Source of the DNA: Rhodococcus pseudokoreensis
GTDB taxonomy: Bacteria; Actinomycetota; Actinomycetes; Mycobacteriales; Mycobacteriaceae
NCBI RefSeq assembly: GCF_017068395.1
Contig: NZ_CP070619.1
Location: 7,378,001 to 7,442,000 of the forward strand
Direction of reading: 5' to 3'
Length of the DNA stretch: 64,000 nt
In this document: positions 50,296 to 57,916 of the stretch, piece by piece
How positions within the stretch are numbered: position 1 is the stretch's first letter
How the letters are laid out: each line of letters starts with the position of its first letter
The notes under the pieces: generated by a model
What the model saw: only the letters and a program-made list of their open reading frames with translations
The model's database searches: none
What the model was told of the DNA's origin: nothing
Position numbers and translations under genes: made by a program

Positions 50296-51686
50296 CCAGG
50301 GACTGTCTGAATAACGGTTGATCTGATCTTGGTTCGACACGCCGAGCTGCTGCTTGGCGGGAAGGATCGATGATGACCGAAACACTGGATCCCATGGCAG
50401 CGACCGAAGTGGATCAGAAGCAGTTGGCCGAGCAACTCCTGGCCCAGGCCAAGGAGCAGGGGGTGGATTTGATGGGCCCGGACGGGCTATTGAATCAGCT
50501 CACCAAGAACGTCCTCGAAACCGCGCTGGACGCGGAGATGACCGAGCACCTTGGCTACGAGAAACACGACGCCGCCGGCCGCGGGAGCGGGAACTCACGC
50601 AACGGCACCCGGACGAAGACGGTGCTGACCGAGATCGGACCTGTGGAAATCGATGTCCCGAGGGATACTGATTCCTCGTTCGCGCCGCAGATCGTCAAGA
50701 AGCGTCAACGTCGGCTGACCGGTATCGATGAGATCGTATTATCCTTGACAGCAAAGGGTTTAACTACCGGTGAGGTCTCTGCCCACTTCCAGGATATTTA
50801 CGGAGCGACGGTGTCGAAGGACACCATCTCGCGCATCACCGACAAGGTCGTCGGCGAGATGACCGACTGGCAGAACCGTCCGTTGGACCGGGTGTACCCC
50901 GTGATCTTCATCGATGCGATTCACGTGAAAGTGCGGGATGGGCAGGTCACGAACCGGCCGATGTACGTCGCGATCGGGGTCACCGTCAACGGCGAACGCG
51001 ACATTCTGGGTGTGTGGGCCGGCGACGGTGGTGAGGGTGCGAAGTTCTGGCTCTCAGTGCTCACGGAGATCAAGAACCGCGGTGTCGCCGACGTCTGCAT
51101 CGTGGTGTGTGACGGGTTGAAGGGATTGCCCGATGCCATCAACACGGTGTGGGAACTCGCAGTGGTGCAGACCTGCATTATTCATCTGATACGCAACACC
51201 TTTCGGTTCGCTGCCCGGCAGTACTGGGATGAGATGGCGCGTGATCTCAGACCGGTCTACACGGCACCGTCCGAGTCGGCGGCCAAGGAACGATTCGATG
51301 AATTCGCCGGGAAGTGGGGCGCGCGGTATCCGGCGATCGTACGGATGTGGGGAAACGCGTGGACAGAGTTCGTGCCGTTCCTGGACTATGACGTCGAGAT
51401 CAGACGAGTCATCTGCTCGACAAACGCAATCGAGTCCGTCAACGCCCGTTACAGGCGCGCGATAAGGGCCCGTGGACACTTCCCGACCGAGCAAGCAGCC
51501 CTGAAATGTCTGTATCTCGCCACACGGGCTCTGGACCCCACCGGGAAGGGTAAGGCACGATGGGTGATGAGGTGGAAGCCAGCGCTCAACGCGTTCGCAA
51601 TCACCTTCGAAGGCCGCATCACCCCGAACGGTGACTAACCGACGCCGAGGTCGGATCCACCGTTAATCGGACACTCCCCTTGACCA
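50291..51686 (+). mobile_element. IS256 family insertion sequence with 8-bp target duplication
   Basis: The element is 50299-51678 (1,380 bp), flanked by CTTGACCA at 50291-50298 and 51679-51686. Ends GGGACTGTCTGAATAACGG (left) and, reversed, GGGAGTGTCCGATTAACGG (right) are imperfect inverted repeats. An 8-bp duplication is the family norm. The duplicated bases include the stop codon of the preceding gene, so that gene stays intact. Confidence 0.93.
50370..51638 (+). CDS. IS256 family transposase
   Basis: A 422-residue mutator-type transposase. Family motifs: GYEKHDAAGRGSGNSRNG, the DDE residues in PVIFIDAIHVKVRDG (Asp), CIVVCDGLKGLPDAI (Asp) and RRVICSTNAIESVNARYRRA (Glu). C-terminal region typical (WVMRWKPALNAFAITFEGR). 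Start ATG 50370 or the next codon. Complete and uninterrupted. Confidence 0.95.
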   Translation: MMTETLDPMAATEVDQKQLAEQLLAQAKEQGVDLMGPDGLLNQLTKNVLETALDAEMTEHLGYEKHDAAGRGSGNSRNGTRTKTVLTEIGPVEIDVPRDTDSSFAPQIVKKRQRRLTGIDEIVLSLTAKGLTTGEVSAHFQDIYGATVSKDTISRITDKVVGEMTDWQNRPLDRVYPVIFIDAIHVKVRDGQVTNRPMYVAIGVTVNGERDILGVWAGDGGEGAKFWLSVLTEIKNRGVADVCIVVCDGLKGLPDAINTVWELAVVQTCIIHLIRNTFRFAARQYWDEMARDLRPVYTAPSESAAKERFDEFAGKWGARYPAIVRMWGNAWTEFVPFLDYDVEIRRVICSTNAIESVNARYRRAIRARGHFPTEQAALKCLYLATRALDPTGKGKARWVMRWKPALNAFAITFEGRITPNGD

Positions 51687-51777
51687 CCCAGAGATGCTAG
51701 GCTGACGCCGGCAGGCGCGAGAGTTATGCAGAGATGCAGACCTCGCGCCCTCGTCGTTTCAGCCCGATTGGTGGTCA
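51681..51777. repeat. Nested inverted repeat, possible structured RNA or element
   Basis: Three arms nest around one centre: TGACCACC (51681-51688) with GGTGGTCA (51770-51777); GCTGACG (from 51701) with CGTTTCAGC (to 51764), imperfect; GGCGCGAG (51714-51721) with CTCGCGCC (51742-51749). The whole 97-base unit would fold as one long hairpin. No T-run follows. Before the IS256 insertion it began at the stop codon of the HTH gene. Confidence 0.55.
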
Positions 51778-51847
51778 GTAGTAACGGGGGCTGTGACAGG
51801 GCGATATGTGAGTGAGACATTCATTCCATCGCGCACACGGAGACGAC

Positions 51848-52489
51848 TTGAAGCGCTGCGTCGCATTGACGTTACGGCTCATTGGGGCAAGCCTAGCGGC
51901 GACTGTGCTCGCTGGGTGCAGCAACGACAGCGACGACAGCATCCAACAATTGCCCATTTCCGCAACGCAGACGCCGCTCCCTGTGGATCCAATTCTCGCT
52001 CAAACGGAAGGCTACATGGAGCCGCTTTCACGGAAGACGATGCGGGGATACCTCAGCGAAAGCGACTACATGCTTACCGCAAATCTCACTGCTTACTCCG
52101 CCATCCAGCGGAGTACGGACGGCATACCGATCGGCGACCCTGCCCCTGCGGGATACAAGTACGTCGTTATCCAGGTTGTTCCTGACTCGTATTCCTGGCT
52201 GGTCGAAGAGCGAGACTGCGCCGGATCGGTGGGCTCCTGCCCCGGGACAAACCTCGTTGAGACCTACGAACTTGACTACGCCCCTTCAGACTATCGGCCA
52301 GGTGCGCCGGATCCGATTAAGCCGTTTAGGTCCCCACCATTCTCGTCGATGCGGGCAGGGAGCGACCTGGTATTTCTCGTTCCGATCGATCGACGCGGGA
52401 TGGAGCTTCGCGTTGAGCTGAATCCGATCGGCAAACCCGACGAGAATCACGAGTTGGCCTGGATCGACTTGTCAATCTCGCTGCCCTAA
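51848..52489 (+). CDS. Prophage lipoprotein
   Basis: A lipoprotein of about 213 residues: basic start, hydrophobic segment LRLIGASLAATVLAGC with lipobox V-L-A-G-C, then a polar mature domain with one Cys pair (ERDCAGSVGSCPG). TTG 51848 gives a normal signal length; ATG 51812 gives 12 extra residues. No known domain. Phage-encoded surface lipoproteins often block superinfection; that is inference. Its GC content is below the phage average. Confidence 0.7.
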   Translation: MKRCVALTLRLIGASLAATVLAGCSNDSDDSIQQLPISATQTPLPVDPILAQTEGYMEPLSRKTMRGYLSESDYMLTANLTAYSAIQRSTDGIPIGDPAPAGYKYVVIQVVPDSYSWLVEERDCAGSVGSCPGTNLVETYELDYAPSDYRPGAPDPIKPFRSPPFSSMRAGSDLVFLVPIDRRGMELRVELNPIGKPDENHELAWIDLSISLP

Positions 52490-52503
52490 AGGCGGCCGCG
52501 GCA

Positions 52504-52557
52504 CGCCTGGGCCCGTCGAAGCTCGCTGCTTGCAAGCGCGAGCTCCAGGCCCAGGCG
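52504..52557. terminator. Bidirectional terminator between two lipoprotein genes
   Basis: CGCCTGGGCC (52504-52513) pairs exactly with GGCCCAGGCG (52548-52557), with an inner AGCTCGC/GCGAGCT stem. It lies between the convergent lipoprotein genes. Confidence 0.7.
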
Positions 52558-52588
52558 CCTGGAATTGCGGTACGAGCCCCGTGAAAGG

Positions 52589-52864
52589 CTAGGGGCAATA
52601 GTGGGTGCTTGCCGCCCCAACCGCGGCCGCCGCCTTCTCTGTACTACCAAGTACCGGTAGCTCGATACTAGGGTCGTCGAAACTGTCGCAGATTTTATGC
52701 GCGAACTCGATGATTTCGTCGTTGCTGCCGTCGATGTCGGCATCGCGGAATGCCTTGATAACCGCGACGTCTTTCTCCGGCAGTCCGTCAGTGCTCTCGG
52801 ATGAACCGCAGGCGGTGAGCGTCAAAGCGACGGCAGCGAGCAGTCCGGCGGTGAGGGTGCGCAT
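52589..52864 (-). CDS. DUF732-type lipoprotein
   Basis: A 91-residue lipoprotein with signal AGLLAAVALTLTACGSS (lipobox L-T-A-C) and a mature domain with two Cys (KICDSF near residue 59 and the final HYCP) and an Asp/Ile-rich helix, matching DUF732, a small all-helical domain frequent in mycobacteria. Leftward, against the flanking phage genes, as expected of a gene expressed in the lysogen. Function unknown. Confidence 0.78.
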   Translation of the reverse strand: MRTLTAGLLAAVALTLTACGSSESTDGLPEKDVAVIKAFRDADIDGSNDEIIEFAHKICDSFDDPSIELPVLGSTEKAAAAVGAASTHYCP

Positions 52865-52942
52865 GGTGTTTCCTTTCGTCGGATCGTATTTCCGGAATGT
52901 GATCGCGCGTTACGTAGTCGGCCCATGCGCGAGGAGGTTGAA

Positions 52943-53098
52943 ATGCCGTCGCTTTTTGACCAGCTCTACGACGCCAGCGCCCAGCTCGCCCACGCACACG
53001 CGGAGGGCAACCTAATCGGGGTGATGGATCTTGAAACCCAGATGAACAACCTGCTCGACACACTCAGCGCGAGAGGAGGCAACGATGCGAGCCAATGA
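52943..53098 (+). CDS. Small phage protein (51 aa)
   Basis: ATG 52943 has GAGGAGG seven bases before it, and the frame runs to TGA 53098 overlapping the next gene. A 51-residue helical protein (SLFDQLYDASAQLAHAHAEG) with no known domain. ATG 52925 upstream contains the SD and is less likely. Confidence 0.6.
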   Translation: MPSLFDQLYDASAQLAHAHAEGNLIGVMDLETQMNNLLDTLSARGGNDASQ

Positions 53099-53363
53099 CA
53101 AAGCGCTCCGCGGCCACCTCGCCGACGCACTCGGCGGACAAGAACACGAGCAGCCACCGCACCCCACCGACGACACCCCCGAGGTCCGGGCATTGGCCCG
53201 AGGCCTCGCGGGTCTCGCATTCGGTGACACCGCAGCACCGCTCAACTTCAACACCATCACCGAGTACTACCAACCGCTAGCCCAATCGATTCTCAATTAC
53301 CAGGGTGGATGGATCATTGATCCCAGTGTCAGGCTCTGGAAGCGAAGCCCAGATGTCGATTGA
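53085..53363 (+). CDS. Hypothetical phage protein (92 aa)
   Basis: ATG 53085 follows GAGAGGAGG and overlaps the previous gene by 14 bases. A 92-residue soluble protein, His/Asp/Pro-rich near residues 20-33, ending LWKRSPDVD. No family recognised. Confidence 0.6.
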   Translation: MRANDKALRGHLADALGGQEHEQPPHPTDDTPEVRALARGLAGLAFGDTAAPLNFNTITEYYQPLAQSILNYQGGWIIDPSVRLWKRSPDVD

Positions 53364-53370
53364 GTGGACG

Positions 53371-53838
53371 CTACCAACCGTCATTCTCGGGACACCCGAC
53401 GTGCCACCCGTCCTCGTACAGGTACCACCAAGACGGGGTAACGACGGAATCTGTACTCGGGCCGAGGACGAATGCGAAACCGTCCTTCATGTCGAAGTCG
53501 AGCGTGTAGCCCCCGGCCTGAAGTAGATCGTGAGCTTCGCGCGCGCGGTCAGTGACGCCGACCGAACCGCCAAGGACGCCGACTTTCCCACCCACCCAGA
53601 CGTACAGCGATGAGTCGTATTCGGATTCGGACGTTGGACGACATGGCCCTGGTACGTCGTTGATCGCGGAGAATCCTTTGTCGCGGACGGTCGAGTAGAA
53701 CGCTTCGGCCGAGGTTCGCAAGCGATCGAGTTCATCGTGGCGCTGATTCTGCTTTTGCATGACGGCTACGCCAGCAGCGACTGCGGCCACGACAAAGGCG
53801 CCAACCAGCCCGCCTATCAGTGCTCGTTTGCTCAACAT
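53371..53838 (-). CDS. Membrane-anchored prophage protein, unknown
   Basis: A 155-residue protein: short basic start, one helix (ALIGGLVGAFVVAAVAAGVA) and an exported domain with two cysteines (GPCRP, VGCPEN) and a Trp/Tyr-rich end (WWYLYEDGWHVGC). ATG 53838 has AGGAAG upstream. Leftward among rightward genes; likely expressed in the lysogen. No family recognised. Confidence 0.65.
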   Translation of the reverse strand: MLSKRALIGGLVGAFVVAAVAAGVAVMQKQNQRHDELDRLRTSAEAFYSTVRDKGFSAINDVPGPCRPTSESEYDSSLYVWVGGKVGVLGGSVGVTDRAREAHDLLQAGGYTLDFDMKDGFAFVLGPSTDSVVTPSWWYLYEDGWHVGCPENDGW

Positions 53839-53927
53839 CAATCTTCCTGTCGTGGAGGTCGCCAAGTGAATTCGAATCGCGACGGAGAGAGCATATTTTG
53901 CTCGTGTCGTGAGGGAGTTGCCGGGTA

Positions 53928-54275
53928 ATGGCTAGGGCGGCGAAGCGCGTGTGCGCGCAACCTGGATGCCCGAGCATTCAGTCAGCGGCGCTGTGCCCGT
54001 CCCATCGAGCGGTACGGGATGCTTACCAACGAGGTACCACACCGACGAAGGTCACGCGCACGTGGTCCGAGCAGAAGCGCCGCAAGGCTGCCGTCGACGC
54101 GCACAGGGCCGTGCACGGCGACTGGTGCCCCGGGTACGAGCGGCCGGCGCACGCCACCACTGACCTGACCGCCGACCACGTCGAGGAGATCAGCCTCGGC
54201 GGCGCACCCGGCGGCACGCTCCAGGTGTATTGCAGGTCATGCAACAGCTCGAAGGCTGGGCATAACCGCCCCTGA
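53928..54275 (+). CDS. HNH endonuclease of the packaging module
   Basis: A 115-residue phage HNH protein. VCAQPGCPSIQSAALCPSH is the N-terminal zinc segment, the core is LTADHVEEISLGG (HNH His), and CRSCNSSKAGHN closes the site. HNH proteins just before terminase cooperate with it in cutting concatemers at cos. Position and the cos-like DNA downstream agree with that role. Confidence 0.88.
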   Translation: MARAAKRVCAQPGCPSIQSAALCPSHRAVRDAYQRGTTPTKVTRTWSEQKRRKAAVDAHRAVHGDWCPGYERPAHATTDLTADHVEEISLGGAPGGTLQVYCRSCNSSKAGHNRP

Positions 54276-54352
54276 CCTGCGGAAACGCAAACTGCTTGCA
54301 TATGCAAGCAACTCTCTGACCTGCGGAAAGGTGCCCCCGGGGGGGTACCCCG
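54272..54352. promoter_or_regulatory. Cos-like region: direct repeats, palindrome and GC block
   Basis: CTGACCTGCGGAAA occurs at 54272-54285 and 54316-54329, flanking a perfect 18-bp palindrome TGCTTGCATATGCAAGCA (54293-54310). A GC-only run with GTGCCCCCGGGGGGGTACCC follows (54331-54350). It lies between the HNH and terminase genes, the standard cos position. The rest of the gap to 54430 holds the terminase ribosome binding site (AGGAAGGGAGG). Confidence 0.55.
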
Positions 54353-54430
54353 AAGGGTGAAAACGCCATCGCCGCGGGGGAGGTCCCTCGCAGTTCGCAG
54401 TACCTGAAATGTTTCCAGGAAGGGAGGGCC

Positions 54431-54877
54431 GTGGCCGCGACATCACCCCGCGCTCCCCAAGAGCTGGGACCCGGAGGCAAGGCTCTCTGGCGGGCGATCA
54501 CCAAGGACCACGACCTCGACGCGGTGCAGCAAGTCCAAGTGGTCGAGGCATGCCGGGCAAAGGACCGACTCGACAAGCTCGACCTGATCCTCCGCGGCGA
54601 CGCCGACACCTGGGTCGACCTCGTGCACCGGACGCAGACCGAGGATTACGAGATCCGGATCGACGACGCGCTGGCGAAGGCTAACGCGACCGGCAACCTG
54701 CTGAAGCAGTTGCTCGCCGCGCTCCGCCTGCCGGACGAGTCGGGTACGAAGCCGCAGCAGCGGGGCGGTGCTCGCGGTAGCTACAAGCCGACTGCGGCGT
54801 CGAGCGGGACGACGGCGGTGTCGAGCGGGAAGGTGTCGTCCCTCGATCGTGCCCGGGCCGCGAAGTCCGGTGCCTGA
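54431..54877 (+). CDS. Terminase small subunit
   Basis: A 148-residue protein from GTG 54431. LGPGGKALWRAITKDHDLDAVQ, then VVEACRAKDRLDKLDLIL form the helical DNA-recognition part typical of actinophage small terminases, and the tail is Ser/Lys-rich. One-base overlap with the large subunit gene. It selects phage DNA at the packaging site. Confidence 0.8.
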   Translation: MAATSPRAPQELGPGGKALWRAITKDHDLDAVQQVQVVEACRAKDRLDKLDLILRGDADTWVDLVHRTQTEDYEIRIDDALAKANATGNLLKQLLAALRLPDESGTKPQQRGGARGSYKPTAASSGTTAVSSGKVSSLDRARAAKSGA

Positions 54878-56493
54878 TGCCGTGGGCGGGACCGCTCTTC
54901 GACGGGCATGTGTGCTCGGTCGGCTACGAGGTCCTCGACTGGATCCACGAGTACGAGTGCCACGGCGTCGGTGACATCCAGGGCGATCCGATCGACCTCG
55001 ACGACGAGATCCGTGAGCACATCATCGAGTGCTATCGGATCGACCCGATCACCGGTCGGCGGGTCTACAACGAAGCCGTCCTCTCTCGACCGAAGGGCCG
55101 CGCGAAGTCCGAGATCGCGGGCCAGATCGTGGTGGCCGAGGCCTTCGCTCCGGTTCGATTCGACGGCTGGAATGCCGATGGTCAACCGGTGGCGCGGCCG
55201 GTTCGATCGCCGCTGATCAAGTGCCTCGCCACCGAGGAAAGCCAGGCGGGCAACACCTTCTCGAACGTTGCGTTCATCGCCGGCGAGTGGGGGCAGGACA
55301 CCCACCCGGACATCTATGGCGGCGTAGGTGGTGTCCGCCGGTACCAGTCGGCGTCCGCGATCTACCTGCCGCAGGGTGGTGAGATTCGGGCGTGCACCTC
55401 GGGTGCGGCCTCGAAGGACGGCGGCCTGGAAACGCACATCGTCGCCGACGAGACGCACCTGTATGTGCTGCAGGAACTGCGGGACATGTACTCGACGACT
55501 GCGCGAAACATGGGTAAGCGCAAGGACGCAGACCCCTGGCTTCATCAGACGTCGACCGCGTACCGGCCCGGCGAGAACTCGGTCTTCGAGACCACGCTGA
55601 CGCTGTGGCGCAAGGGCGAGCTGCCGGAAGCGGTGTTCGTCAACCATCGCGAGGCCACCGGGAAGATCGACCTCAACGACAAGGCGCGGACACTGCGTCA
55701 GCTCGAGGAGGTGTACGGCGACGCTTCCGCGTGGATCGACATGGAACGAAAGTACCGCGACATGCGGGACCCGCGGATCTGCGCTGATGACGAGACCGCG
55801 GCCAGGTACTTCTTGAACAGGCCGATGTCGTCGAAGGATGCGTGGATCGCCGACGACGTCGTCAAGCGTCAGGTCCAGTCCGGACAGGTCACGGGCGCCA
55901 GCGGGTTTCATAAACTTGAGCCGGGAACGCACGTGGCGCTCGGCTTCGACGGTTCACTCAACGACGACTCGACGGTGCTCTTCGGGTGCAGGATGTCGGA
56001 TGGTTTCCTGTTCCCGATCGGTATCTGGGAGAAGCCGCAGGGTAACGCCGGGAACTTCTGGGAGGTTCCGCGGTCGGATGTGCTCGCGAAGATCCGGGAG
56101 GCGTTCGGCCGGTACAGGGTGAGCCGTCTCTACGCTGACCCGCACGAGTGGCGGTCGGACATCGACAAGCTCGCCGAGGAATTCCCGGAGCGGGCGTTGC
56201 CCTGGGCGACGACCCGGGACATAGCGATGCATTCGGCGCTCGACCGGCTTCGCACGGACCTGATCAACAAGACCGCGTTTCACTCCGGCGACAAGCTGAT
56301 GATGGAGCACTTCTCCAACGCGTACGTCCGCAACAAGGGCATCTACCGGCTCGTCCGGAAAGAGAACCCGAAGTCCGACCGCAAGATCGACTCGGTTGTC
56401 GGGGCGTCCCTGGCCTATGAGGCCCGCGCAGATGCGATCGCCGCTGGGTGGACCGCCGAAGGGCCTGACAACCGAATGTTCTGCTTCTCATGA
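54877..56493 (+). CDS. Terminase large subunit
   Basis: A 538-residue packaging motor. The Walker A-like loop is SRPKGRAKSEIAG (near residue 70), Walker B is THIVADETHLYV (near 187), and the RNase H-like nuclease begins at ALGFDGSLNDDST (near 355), with further Asp in YADPHEWRSD and KIDSVVGASLAY. It cuts concatemers and drives DNA into the prohead through the portal. ATG overlaps the small subunit stop. Confidence 0.94.
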   Translation: MPWAGPLFDGHVCSVGYEVLDWIHEYECHGVGDIQGDPIDLDDEIREHIIECYRIDPITGRRVYNEAVLSRPKGRAKSEIAGQIVVAEAFAPVRFDGWNADGQPVARPVRSPLIKCLATEESQAGNTFSNVAFIAGEWGQDTHPDIYGGVGGVRRYQSASAIYLPQGGEIRACTSGAASKDGGLETHIVADETHLYVLQELRDMYSTTARNMGKRKDADPWLHQTSTAYRPGENSVFETTLTLWRKGELPEAVFVNHREATGKIDLNDKARTLRQLEEVYGDASAWIDMERKYRDMRDPRICADDETAARYFLNRPMSSKDAWIADDVVKRQVQSGQVTGASGFHKLEPGTHVALGFDGSLNDDSTVLFGCRMSDGFLFPIGIWEKPQGNAGNFWEVPRSDVLAKIREAFGRYRVSRLYADPHEWRSDIDKLAEEFPERALPWATTRDIAMHSALDRLRTDLINKTAFHSGDKLMMEHFSNAYVRNKGIYRLVRKENPKSDRKIDSVVGASLAYEARADAIAAGWTAEGPDNRMFCFS

Positions 56494-56506
56494 AATGGAG
56501 GGCCAC

Positions 56507-57916
56507 GTGACCGTCGCTCTGCGAACGACCCTCAGCTCCGACGAGCGGGACATGATCGGCAAGCTCAATGCGAAGCTGCACAAGCTGCAGCCGCGGGACA
56601 GGCTGAACGAGGCGTACTTCGAAGGTGAGCAGCGGCTCAAGCAGATCGGTATCGCTGTCCCGCCGGAACTGCGGGTGTTCGAGTTGGTCGTCAACTGGAA
56701 CCGAATGTACGTCGGCGAGATAGCGCGTCGGCAGAAGATCAAGTCGATCATGGTCCCAGGTGGGAAGAAGAAGCGGAGCAAGGCGCTGCAGGAGGGCTTC
56801 GACGCGAACAATCTCTCTTCGGAGATCGGCCTCCTGAACACGGAGACGATGATCTTCGGTCGCTGCTTCGGCACCGTGGGAACGAACGACGAGGACGCGG
56901 GGCACCCCCGGATCGCTATCGAGTCGCCGACCCAGATGTCCTGCCTGATCGACCGCGGCCGCCGACGGATGGATGCGGCGTTCCGGCAGTACCGTACGGA
57001 GGAGGGGCAGCGCGTCGGCACACTCCTGCTGCCGGACAGGACCATCCAGGTCGTGGCCGGCCGCGGGGGTTGGGAGATCGACGAGGTCGGAGACGACACC
57101 GGTGTCGACGACCACGGACTGGGTCGTGTCCCCGTGGTGTTGTTCCTCAACCGCCGGCGCCTGAGCAAGTGGACCGGAACGTCCGAGATGGCGGACCTGA
57201 TCCCGCTCGTCGACGCCGCGGCTCGTGCGTTGACCAACCTTCAGGTCGCGCTGGAGACGCACTCGGTGCCGCAGAAGTGGGTCCTGGGCCTGTCGAAGGG
57301 CGACTTCGTTGACAAGAATGGGCAGCCGATCCCGGTGTGGCAGGCGTACTACACGTCGATCTGGGCGAACCAGAAGTCTCCGAAGGAAGTAGAGGTCGGC
57401 CAGTTCTCCGCCTCGGACTTGAAGAACTTCCACGACACGACGAATCACTATGCGGCGTTGGCGTCGTCGGTGACCGGGTTGCCGTTCCGGTTCTTCGGTC
57501 AGAACACCGCGAACCCGGCCGCTGAAGGTGCGATCCGGGCGGATGAGTCCCGGCTGATCTCGAATACCGAGGACAAGAACGAGGCCCAGGGCGTCGGCAT
57601 CGGCTGGTTGATGTCGCTGTACGAGCGTTTCCGCACCGGTGAGTGGCCGGCTGCGGGCCTGGCGATGAAGGTCGAGTGGCGCAACCCGGCCACCCCGACG
57701 AAGGCCGAGGAGGCCGACTTCATCCAGAAGCTCAACGGCGGAACACCAGTTCTGTCCCGTGAGGGCTCGTGGGACGAGATGGGCTGGGACGAGGCACGCA
57801 AGGACCGCGAGCGCGGCTACTTCGAACAGGAAGCATCCGATCCGGTCCTCGACCGACTCACCCGGAACCTGAACGTCGACAACGCGAACGCCGATGACCC
57901 CGCAAGCCTCGGCTGA
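56507..57916 (+). CDS. Portal protein
   Basis: A 469-residue SPP1-type portal: N-terminal LNAKLHKLQPRDRLNEAYFE, NRMYVGEIARRQKIKS, the crown/wing region and a C-terminal part with PFRFFGQNTANPAAEGAIRA. It forms the dodecameric vertex for DNA passage. GTG 56507 follows GGAGGG. Its end overlaps the MuF gene by 23 bases, so the head protein is made in fixed ratio. Confidence 0.9.
   Translation: MTVALRTTLSSDERDMIGKLNAKLHKLQPRDRLNEAYFEGEQRLKQIGIAVPPELRVFELVVNWNRMYVGEIARRQKIKSIMVPGGKKKRSKALQEGFDANNLSSEIGLLNTETMIFGRCFGTVGTNDEDAGHPRIAIESPTQMSCLIDRGRRRMDAAFRQYRTEEGQRVGTLLLPDRTIQVVAGRGGWEIDEVGDDTGVDDHGLGRVPVVLFLNRRRLSKWTGTSEMADLIPLVDAAARALTNLQVALETHSVPQKWVLGLSKGDFVDKNGQPIPVWQAYYTSIWANQKSPKEVEVGQFSASDLKNFHDTTNHYAALASSVTGLPFRFFGQNTANPAAEGAIRADESRLISNTEDKNEAQGVGIGWLMSLYERFRTGEWPAAGLAMKVEWRNPATPTKAEEADFIQKLNGGTPVLSREGSWDEMGWDEARKDRERGYFEQEASDPVLDRLTRNLNVDNANADDPASLG

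Noticed and set aside
51793..52185. Alternative 130-aa frame overlapping the lipoprotein
   Set aside because: Basic, domain-free translation; the other frame has a proper signal peptide and lipobox.
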